34,367 nt of DNA from Deltaproteobacteria bacterium. GTDB lineage: Bacteria > Desulfobacterota > Desulfarculia > Adiutricales > Adiutricaceae. The translations under genes were made by a program, and so were the position numbers. The stretch covers positions 1-34,367 of the forward strand of contig JAITJB010000120.1 of assembly GCA_031279155.1 (NCBI GenBank). Direction: 5' to 3'. Below are positions 27,667-34,367 of the stretch, in pieces; positions within the stretch are counted from its first letter, which is position 1, and each line of letters opens with the position of its first letter. The notes under the pieces are model-generated. The model saw nothing but the letters and a program-made list of their open reading frames with translations, was not told the origin of the DNA and made no database searches.

Positions 27667-29301
27667 ATGTTTTGTTATCAATGTGAACAAACTCGCGCTG
27701 GCCAAGGCTGCGATCAAGGAGGCGTCTGCGGGAAAACTTCTCAGGTGTCTGACTTAAGCGATCTTCTGACCTATTATCTTAAGACTCTAGCTTTAACCGC
27801 GACCAGAGCCAGGGCGGCGGGCTATAACGATAGGGCCGCCGATCGCTTCTTGGTTCGGGGACTCTACGCTAGCCTAACTAACGTCGATTTTGATCCCAAT
27901 AGCCTTTCTGAGCTTCTCGATAGAGCGGTTCATCACCGGGAGAGGTTACTGAAGGCCTCAGGTATTAGATTGGGCGAAGAGTATTGTCCGAGTTTAGCCG
28001 AAAGTCTTTCTGAGCGCGAGATTCAAGCTCAGGCCTATCCTTTAGGTAGCTTGGGCTCAGAAGAAGCATATCTGGCCAAAGAGGCTATCTCTTTAAGGGA
28101 GACGGCCCTTTACGGCTTAAGGGGCTTGGCGGCTTACGTCTGGCACGCTCAGAATCTAGGATACGAAGACGACGCCTTATACGCCGCCTTGGAAGAAGCT
28201 TTGGCTAAAACTTTAGATAGCTCTCTAGGAGTTGAAGATCTCCTAGCATTAGCATTGGAAGTGGGAAGAATAAATTTAACGGCTATGGAGCTTCTCGATA
28301 AGGCCCACACCGAAAGCTTCGGTCACCCTGAGCCCACTAAAGTTGAATTAGGGTACCATAAGGGGCCGGCCATCTTGATAAGCGGTCACGATCTAGGCGA
28401 TCTTAAAGATCTCTTAAATCAAATCAATGGGCAAGATATTAAGGTCTACACCCACGGGGAAATGCTTCCAGCCCATGGATACCCCGATCTCAAAGGGCCA
28501 GATCTATGTGGTCACTATGGTACCGGCTGGCCAAATCAAGTGAGAGAACTTAATAAATTTCCTGGGCCCATTGTTTTTACTTCCAACTGCTTAACTAAGC
28601 CCGATGACGCCTATATCGACCGGGTCTTTCTAACCGGCCCTGTGGCTTATCCTGGAGTCCGGCGCCTCCATAAAGACGCCTCTGGTAAGATAGATTTTGG
28701 GCCGGTCATTAAGAGCGCCATAAAATGCGCGGGATATAAATACCATAACCAGCAAGATAAGGTCACCGTAGGTTGGGGCCATAAGGCCATCCTAAGTCAG
28801 GCTCAGGCGGTCGTAAACTTGATCAAAATTGGTAAGCTCCAAAAGATCCTCTTAGTGGGCGGCTGCGACGGCGGTAAATCTTCCCGCGATTACTACCGGC
28901 AGCTTGTGGCTAAGACTAAAGCTGACACGTTGGTTTTAACTTTAGGCTGCGGCAAGTTTAGATTTTTCGATCTAAACTTAGGCGACATTGGCGGGGTGCC
29001 TAGGTTACTAGATTTAGGTCAGTGTAATGACGCTTTTACGGCTATTACCGTAGCCGCCGCCTTAGCCGGGGCCTTGGAGATGAGTTTGGGCGATCTTCCG
29101 CTCTATTTGATCTTGTCGTGGTTTGAGCAGAAGGCCTGCGCTATTTTACTGACCCTCTTACATTTGGGCATCAAAAATATCCGCTTAGGCCCAAGTCTTC
29201 CAGCCTTTGTCCATCCCAATATTCTAAGCGTGCTCGTTGATAAATATAACCTAGCTCCGACCACGACGCCGGAGGGCGATCTGGCGGCAATCGGGGCTTA
29301 A
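27667..29301 (+). CDS. hcp: Hydroxylamine reductase (hybrid-cluster protein)
   Basis: MFCYQCEQTRAGQGCDQGGVCGKTSQ N-terminal Cys cluster; VFTSNCLTKP, GGCDGGKSSRDYY, LTLGCGKFRFFDL; true start at 27667, downstream of the ORF-track start. Confidence 0.94.
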   Translation: MFCYQCEQTRAGQGCDQGGVCGKTSQVSDLSDLLTYYLKTLALTATRARAAGYNDRAADRFLVRGLYASLTNVDFDPNSLSELLDRAVHHRERLLKASGIRLGEEYCPSLAESLSEREIQAQAYPLGSLGSEEAYLAKEAISLRETALYGLRGLAAYVWHAQNLGYEDDALYAALEEALAKTLDSSLGVEDLLALALEVGRINLTAMELLDKAHTESFGHPEPTKVELGYHKGPAILISGHDLGDLKDLLNQINGQDIKVYTHGEMLPAHGYPDLKGPDLCGHYGTGWPNQVRELNKFPGPIVFTSNCLTKPDDAYIDRVFLTGPVAYPGVRRLHKDASGKIDFGPVIKSAIKCAGYKYHNQQDKVTVGWGHKAILSQAQAVVNLIKIGKLQKILLVGGCDGGKSSRDYYRQLVAKTKADTLVLTLGCGKFRFFDLNLGDIGGVPRLLDLGQCNDAFTAITVAAALAGALEMSLGDLPLYLILSWFEQKACAILLTLLHLGIKNIRLGPSLPAFVHPNILSVLVDKYNLAPTTTPEGDLAAIGA

Positions 29302-29349
29302 ACCGGTATAAATTTGCACCATAAGCCTAAAACCATAATAAGCCTAAAT

Positions 29350-29796
29350 TTAGCTTATAGGGAGCCTCGAATAGGCCAGGCCAAGAAAAAAGCCCACGGT
29401 CGTGGCTAAATTTAGGCTCCTTACCCCGGGGGCCAAGGGGATATTTAAGATCTCGTTGGCCTCTTTAGTTACCTCCTCTGGGAGACCCCTGGTCTCTGGA
29501 CCAAATAAGAGGTTATCAGATTGCTGCGGTTGGTAGGAGGTAAAATGTTTACCTCTCCGAGCTGAAGTGGCTATCAGGCGGCCTATGGGTTTACTTAGGC
29601 AAAAAGAAGGCCAGTCAGGCCAGATCTTAAGTTTCACTAGCGGCCAATAATCTAAACCTGCTCGCTTAAGATAGCGATCTTCTAAGGAAAAACCCAAAGG
29701 CTCAACTAAATGGAGAGTAAGGTTAAAGCCAGCGCAAAGTCTGGCGATGTTCCCGGTATTGGGGGGTATTTCAGGTTGGTATAAAACGATGTTCAT
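29350..29796 (-). CDS. trmL: tRNA (cytidine/uridine-34 2'-O)-methyltransferase (SPOUT)
   Basis: MNIVLYQPEIPPNTGNIARLCAGFNLTLHLVEPLGF, LLFGPETRGLPEE, PGVRSLNLATTVGFFLGLAYSR. Confidence 0.92.
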   Translation of the reverse strand: MNIVLYQPEIPPNTGNIARLCAGFNLTLHLVEPLGFSLEDRYLKRAGLDYWPLVKLKIWPDWPSFCLSKPIGRLIATSARRGKHFTSYQPQQSDNLLFGPETRGLPEEVTKEANEILNIPLAPGVRSLNLATTVGFFLGLAYSRLPIS

Positions 29797-29870
29797 TAGA
29801 CGCGCGGTATGGTTATTGGCCTAAAACTTTAGGTTTTTTTTGGCTTAAAAGATGAATGAATTTAGTATAC

Positions 29871-30944
29871 TCAATTAAACAATCGGATGAGGGTAGCTAC
29901 GTAATTTCCGGTTTCCGGTTTGCCGCCCACCAGGGCCTCTTGGGCTCCCATAAAGCCCGGAACGACCGATAAAGGCCCCATGGTGGTCATAACCCACTCC
30001 CCGGGCGGGCGCCTCTGACCTTCTTGAAAGTGGACATGCTCGAAAATAACATTTTTTGGGGCTTTAGTGGTGACGGCATTATGGCTGCTAACCGGAATAA
30101 AGCAGTTGACCATTTCCACTAACAAGTTTACGCCCGTGGAATAATAGATAGCCGTGGGCGTCTGGCTAGGGAAGCGGGCGTCAATTTCCAGAAGTTTTAA
30201 GACTCCTTGGCTATCGATGGCCTCGAGATCCATGATGCCGGTTAGGCTCAGTTTTTTGGCGATCAATTCGGCCATGCGGCCAAATTTATCCTCGCGCTCA
30301 GGGCTTAGGCCAGAGGGAGCGATAACTTGGTAGCAGTCGTGGGCGCTTTCAAAATTTAAAAGGGTAACCTGAAAGCTTTTGGCTTGGCCATTTCGGGCCG
30401 TGACCTCAACGGAGTACTGAGGCCCGGAGAGGTATTCTTCGATGACTAACCCTTGACGGCTCTTTTCGGTCGGGTAGAGCCTACGAACATCTTGAGCGTC
30501 TAAGATTTTAAGGCCCCGGCTACCGGAGAGGTTGTCGGGCTTAATAATATATTGGCCAAAAGATTCAGTATCGCTAAAAGATGCCGGCATGGGGAGAGAA
30601 AGAGATTTAAAAATCTTTTTGGATTTCTTTTTAGAGGAGGTAATCTTATAGGCTTTAAAATCGATGGTAACTGGTGGAATGATTTGTTCTTGGGCGAGGG
30701 AAGTAAAGCGCTCGATAATTTTCTCATCTTCTAAAGTCGGAATGAGCAAATCAAAGCCGGCGGCCAGATGGATAGTGTTTTTAATATTGAGATCCATAAG
30801 ATTTGCGGTAATGGACCAATCGGCTAGGCCAATGGCCGGGGCCCGGGGGTTTTTGTCGACTACGGCCATAGTCCAACCGGCTTTCTTCCCGAGATAAACG
30901 GCCTCAATTCCTTGTAAGCCGCCGCCTAAGCAAAGTGCTCTCAT
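29871..30944 (-). CDS. pylC: 3-methylornithine--L-lysine ligase PylC (ATP-grasp)
   Basis: MRALCLGGGLQGIEAVYLGKKAGWTMAVVDKNPRAPAIGLAD; ATP-grasp EIDARFPSQTPTAIYYSTGVNLL; C-terminal GAQEAL...NYVATLIRLF; ATGA overlap with pylB. Confidence 0.93.
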   Translation of the reverse strand: MRALCLGGGLQGIEAVYLGKKAGWTMAVVDKNPRAPAIGLADWSITANLMDLNIKNTIHLAAGFDLLIPTLEDEKIIERFTSLAQEQIIPPVTIDFKAYKITSSKKKSKKIFKSLSLPMPASFSDTESFGQYIIKPDNLSGSRGLKILDAQDVRRLYPTEKSRQGLVIEEYLSGPQYSVEVTARNGQAKSFQVTLLNFESAHDCYQVIAPSGLSPEREDKFGRMAELIAKKLSLTGIMDLEAIDSQGVLKLLEIDARFPSQTPTAIYYSTGVNLLVEMVNCFIPVSSHNAVTTKAPKNVIFEHVHFQEGQRRPPGEWVMTTMGPLSVVPGFMGAQEALVGGKPETGNYVATLIRLFN

Positions 30945-32041
30945 AAATGATTGTTCCGTTTCATTTGCCTTAGGAGCTCTTGGTACTCCTGAGGTTGGCC
31001 GACCGATAAGTCGTTAGAAGTAAGGATCTCGCTGACCTTTTCAACGCCGCGATTATGGTTTTCTATGTCTAGAGCTTGATGAGCCACCCCGGCTAAGCCT
31101 AAGTAAGCCGGCACCAATGAGGTGACAACGTTGGCGCCGGCTGAAAGTCTGGGAGCTAAGCCTTGTAAGCCTTCGACATCGAGTGAGGCTGGTATTAAGG
31201 CCCGGGGGTAAGATAACCTTAGGACGGCTATCATTAAAAGTTCTTGGTTTGAAGCCTTGACCCGGTAGTCAGGCGGGAGTCCCCCCGGGGAAGGGACGTA
31301 GGCCATGGCCCGCAGTTGGGTGGCCCCAAGTTTACCCATGGCTACGATCGAGTCAGCTAAATCCTCAGGCGTGGCGCCGGCGCCCAAGAGGACGCCTTCT
31401 TCGACTAAAAAACCCATGGCCGCAGCTTTTTTCTTACTTTTCATCCTTTTTTCAAAGTCTTGACCGCGCCGCCAAGCCTTAAACAAATTTCTATTGTGGG
31501 TCTCTTGATACAGGGCGTACCAGGTGACCCCGGCCCGCCTAGCCATTGACAGTTGAGTCTGGCTTAGGACGCCAGGGGAGAGCATGATGGGTAGTTGGGT
31601 CTGTTGACCAATTTTGGCCGCCGTTTGACACAATAGCTCAAAGCCATCCGGGGTAAGTAATTGAGGATCCTCACCCATAGTCAGATCGATTAGGCTGACG
31701 CCGGCTGCGGCTAGCTCAATGGCCGCCCCGTAGATCTCATCGGCGGTCTTGCGGTAGCGGCTAAGAGTGGTTAATTCCGTTCGCCAGTGGCAGAAGGCGC
31801 AATTGTTGCGGCAGTAGGTCGATAGGTAGATAAAACCATAGAGGAAAACGCGGTTGCCAAAATAGATCTCTCTTAGCTTTCTTGCCCCCTCAAAGAGGGC
31901 TTCGGTCGCGGCCTTACTGGTAAGCCTTAAGAGAGCGGCTATCTCGGTTAAGGTTGGTGGCGAGCCGTTTGACGAGCGTTCGACGATGAGACTAACTTGG
32001 TCAGCGGTCAGAGATTTTTTCACAAGACAGTTCCAGATCAA
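30941..32041 (-). CDS. pylB: 3-methylornithine synthase PylB (radical SAM)
   Basis: LYGFIYLSTYCRNNCAFCHWR (CxxxCxxC), LTMGEDPQLLTPDGFELL, GLAPRLSAGANVVTSLVPAYLGLAGVA; TTG start overlapping the pylSc stop. Confidence 0.95.
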   Translation of the reverse strand: MIWNCLVKKSLTADQVSLIVERSSNGSPPTLTEIAALLRLTSKAATEALFEGARKLREIYFGNRVFLYGFIYLSTYCRNNCAFCHWRTELTTLSRYRKTADEIYGAAIELAAAGVSLIDLTMGEDPQLLTPDGFELLCQTAAKIGQQTQLPIMLSPGVLSQTQLSMARRAGVTWYALYQETHNRNLFKAWRRGQDFEKRMKSKKKAAAMGFLVEEGVLLGAGATPEDLADSIVAMGKLGATQLRAMAYVPSPGGLPPDYRVKASNQELLMIAVLRLSYPRALIPASLDVEGLQGLAPRLSAGANVVTSLVPAYLGLAGVAHQALDIENHNRGVEKVSEILTSNDLSVGQPQEYQELLRQMKRNNHL

Positions 32042-32898
32042 ATTTTAAGCGGTATACCCTTAATTCGCCCTAGAGTTCGGCTCACCAAAGACACCCGGTC
32101 CAGATTTGCGGCAGCCATGGCCAGGCGCTCAAGCCCGAAGCCTAAGCCCAACCATGTGCCGTCAAAACCCCAAGCCTCGTCAAGAGGGTGAGGACCCATG
32201 GAGCACGAGGCTAGCTCCAAGCCATCACAGCTTACAATATCGATGGTTTTTTCGTAGACCGTGGAACCTACCTCCTCGTGTCGCCAGTCCTTAAGCCCGA
32301 GGCGGCCCAGTATGGCTTCCACAAGTTCTGAGAGTCTATCTAAGCGCTTATCTAGGGGCAAGCCCACCTCCACTAAGTTTAACATAGTAAACTCGCTGGC
32401 GTGACGTGAACCCTTTGATTCTTTGCGAAAGCAAGGCCCGACCTCGAAGATGCCAAAAGGCCGTCCCTCGGCTAATTTTAAAAGATCTAGCATGTACTCG
32501 TAGAGATGAGGGGCTAGCATCGGCCTTAAGCAGCGCTTGGCGTCGAGCCAGAAAACCTGAGAATAAAAAAGTGGATCGCTCTCTAACACCATGCGAGAGA
32601 GTCGGGCCCTGCTCATGATAATGGGGGTGGAAACCTGAATTAACCCGCGAGAAACTAAGAGCTCACACAAAGTTTCCGATATGACCTCAACCAAAGGCCT
32701 GCCGCCAGTAGATAACATCTCCTTAATCGCGCTTCTAGCCGCCGTTACTAAGGCTTGCTCAGTCTGACGGTAGTTAGCGTCTCTCATTAGGGGACCAGAA
32801 AATTGGGCTTCTAAAGTCTCAGCCTTAGCCCCTAAGTCCCTGAGGCGGGATAGCTGCTCAGATGTAAAGCCGAAAGTTTTGCCATTATATTCGGTCAC
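32038..32898 (-). CDS. pylSc: Pyrrolysyl-tRNA synthetase catalytic (C-terminal) subunit
   Basis: CLRPMLAPHLYEYMLDLLKLAEGRPFGIFEVGPCFRKESKGSRHASEFTMLNLVEVG and VYEKTIDIV...WLGLGFGLERLAMA; class II aaRS PylS motifs. Confidence 0.96.
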   Translation of the reverse strand: MTEYNGKTFGFTSEQLSRLRDLGAKAETLEAQFSGPLMRDANYRQTEQALVTAARSAIKEMLSTGGRPLVEVISETLCELLVSRGLIQVSTPIIMSRARLSRMVLESDPLFYSQVFWLDAKRCLRPMLAPHLYEYMLDLLKLAEGRPFGIFEVGPCFRKESKGSRHASEFTMLNLVEVGLPLDKRLDRLSELVEAILGRLGLKDWRHEEVGSTVYEKTIDIVSCDGLELASCSMGPHPLDEAWGFDGTWLGLGFGLERLAMAAANLDRVSLVSRTLGRIKGIPLKI

Positions 32899-33257
32899 GA
32901 TTTGATCTTTTCTCCATCATCAGGGGCTACGTTTAGGGGTAAGGAAGGCAAAACCGCTCCCCGTCGTTTGGAAAATACAGTGGATCCGTATTTTTCAAGC
33001 TTCCAAGCCGGAATCTGGCAGCTTGGGCAGGGCGAGGTATACTGCTTGGCCCTGAGCCAGCGGGCCGCCCTGGACTTAGACGAATCGCGGGCTGTAAAAA
33101 CCAAGCCGCAATGGGTTGTCACCCGAAGGCCAGCCGGCGTATGGTCGAGGCTTTTGATCCCATGGAGAATGCCGTTTCGCGAGGGCCAAAGCTTGATCTT
33201 AGAGACCAAGGCTACTAGGCGCTGGCGTTTGCGGTAAAATCTTTTGGTCTCAGCCAT
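32895..33257 (-). CDS. pylSn: Pyrrolysyl-tRNA synthetase N-terminal tRNA-binding subunit
   Basis: KIKLWPSRNGILHGIKSLDHTPAGLRVTTHCGLVFTARDSSKSRAARWLRAKQYTSPCPSCQIPAWKLEKY matches the PylRS N-terminal domain pattern including the Zn ligands; GTGA overlap with pylSc. Confidence 0.93.
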   Translation of the reverse strand: MAETKRFYRKRQRLVALVSKIKLWPSRNGILHGIKSLDHTPAGLRVTTHCGLVFTARDSSKSRAARWLRAKQYTSPCPSCQIPAWKLEKYGSTVFSKRRGAVLPSLPLNVAPDDGEKIKS

Positions 33258-33297
33258 GATTAAGATCCGGGGCTGTTATTGGAACAGGCGATGTTAT

Positions 33298-33370
33298 TGG
33301 CGGGGAGTCCGGGAGTCCCACCCGGCTGTACGGGTTTAGAGCCCGTATGATCAGTTGCGATCCACCCCCC
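33298..33370 (-). tRNA. pylT: tRNA-Pyl, anticodon CUA (33337-33339), CCA encoded
   Basis: GGGGGGTGGATCGCAACTGATCATACGGGCTCTAAACCCGTACAGCCGGGTGGGACTCCCGGACTCCCCGCCA: 7-bp acceptor, single-nt acceptor-D linker, 4-bp D stem with 6-nt loop, 6-bp anticodon stem, 3-nt variable loop CAG, T-arm without TPsiC. Confidence 0.97.
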
Positions 33371-33381
33371 AGACCGCGAAA

Positions 33382-33387
33382 ATTATA
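33382..33387 (-). promoter_or_regulatory. -10 box TATAAT of the pylT-pylSn-pylSc-pylB-pylC promoter
   Basis: Minus strand ...GGGTTATAATTTTCGCGGTCT|GGGGGG(tRNA 5' end); consensus TATAAT 11 nt before the mature tRNA 5' end; no good -35 seen. Confidence 0.65.
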
Positions 33388-33744
33388 ACCCAATTTCCCT
33401 AAAAAGACACCCCTAAAGCCTCAAAATTTACCAAAAAAAATCTGCCCTAGATTTTTGTGGCCCTGATTTAGGTCGGATGGTAACGTATACAATTCGCCCT
33501 TTAGGGCTAACTATCAATGGGGCGATTGGCTAGCCATTGGTGTTCGGAGTCTTAAAAAATAATCCGTTTTGGGCCTAAAAAAGTTTGGGGTCGGATGCCC
33601 ATTGGGGAAAGTGTAAGCCTTAACATGCCTAAAGGACTAATTTTTTAAAGGCGGCATAAAACGTCAAAAAAAGTCTTGACAAAACGGAAAAACCTCTCTA
33701 GGATAAAAACGTCTTAAAAAAATACGATTTAACTTTTACTTTGC

Positions 33745-33925
33745 ATTACCGCTGTTTGTTTTACGCCTTCGGTAAGGCCGAAGAACATAGGGAATCCCGT
33801 GGAAATCGGGAGCGAACCCATCGCTGTAAAGTCTTTATACCGGAAACGGTGTCCGAAATAATACGCCCCTTGGATATTTCCTGGCAAGGCATTTCGGGTA
33901 AGACAAGTCAGAAAACCTAAAAACA
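33745..33925 (+). promoter_or_regulatory. Cobalamin riboswitch (second copy), divergent from the pyl cluster
   Basis: ATAGGGAATCCCGTGGAAATCGGGAGCGAACCCATCGCTGTAAAGTC core and B12-box-like GACAAGTCAGAAAACC near 33902-33917. Confidence 0.88.
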
Positions 33926-34063
33926 GACAGCCATAATATATCGTACCACTTGGGGAAAATAAGTTGTACCTATTAGGGACATCTAGGCCTGTTTAGGCTA
34001 TGAATTATCTAAAATAAAAATATTATAGGATAATTGTCCCGCAACTTGCTAGGTTTTTACGGA

Positions 34064-34101
34064 AACTCGGCTTCCTCATTTGGTGGAAGTCGAGTTTTTT
34101 T
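34064..34101 (+). terminator. Rho-independent terminator downstream of the second cobalamin riboswitch
   Basis: AACTCGGCTTCC / GGAAGTCGAGTT (one G-U) followed by TTTTT. Confidence 0.85.
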
Positions 34102-34279
34102 ATTACCAAAAATTCTTTTTTAGAATAAATGATGACAATTTTTTGATAAGCGGAATATCCAGGATGCACTGTCTAGAAACCTTGCCATATCCCTTCTATA
34201 CCGGACCAAGACATAATTTGAGGTCACTTTATGCATATATATGTAAAAAGATGGACTTAAATTATGTAGTTTGTCTATT

Positions 34280-34333
<54 letters not shown>

Positions 34334-34367
34334 CTGTCTGGGGGTGTGTGTATGTGTATGAATGTGA

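Noticed and set aside
32890-32905. Programmed frameshift fusing PylSn to PylSc
   Set aside because: No convincing slippery heptamer before the GTGA overlap, and split PylRS is normal in bacteria.
32902-33237. 111-aa + strand ORF antisense to pylSn
   Set aside because: Pure antisense of a recognisable PylSn; no family features.

Overview
The window is mostly a bacterial chromosome segment. Family content suggests Desulfobacterota/Deltaproteobacteria, but that is inference. From left to right it holds recR, ilvB-ilvN-hisB-hisA-mutS2, infA, ftsH-folP-cdaA-cdaR(ybbR)-glmM, a cobalamin riboswitch with terminator and cbiZ, a 1490-aa autotransporter, a tandem UspA, an APH-family kinase, a MEMO/AmmeMemoRadiSam-B protein, a secreted DUF3298-like protein, hcp and trmL. 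The main discovery is at the right end, on the minus strand: a compact pyrrolysine (22nd amino acid, UAG) cluster, pylT - pylSn - pylSc - pylB - pylC. I can fold the tRNA-Pyl (anticodon CUA, 73 nt with encoded CCA) by hand. It has a perfect TATAAT box 11 nt upstream. The pyrrolysyl-tRNA synthetase is split into overlapping N- and C-terminal genes. No pylD and no UAG-containing methylamine methyltransferase gene is visible in the window, and trmL (wobble-nucleotide 2'-O-methylase) follows on the same strand. Four of the 27 called CDSs (hisB, infA, folP, glmM) end in UAG, so the codon is ambiguous here. Other observations: an Ile-rich mini-ORF ending in UAG before ilvB, a 10-bp-periodic minisatellite after mutS2 with a related repeat inside cbiZ, two apparently paralogous small secreted proteins, a GGG(I/V)(I/V)G-repeat autotransporter passenger, and a right-hand end (CT microsatellite after an orphan B12 riboswitch and terminator) that may be a chimeric contig end.
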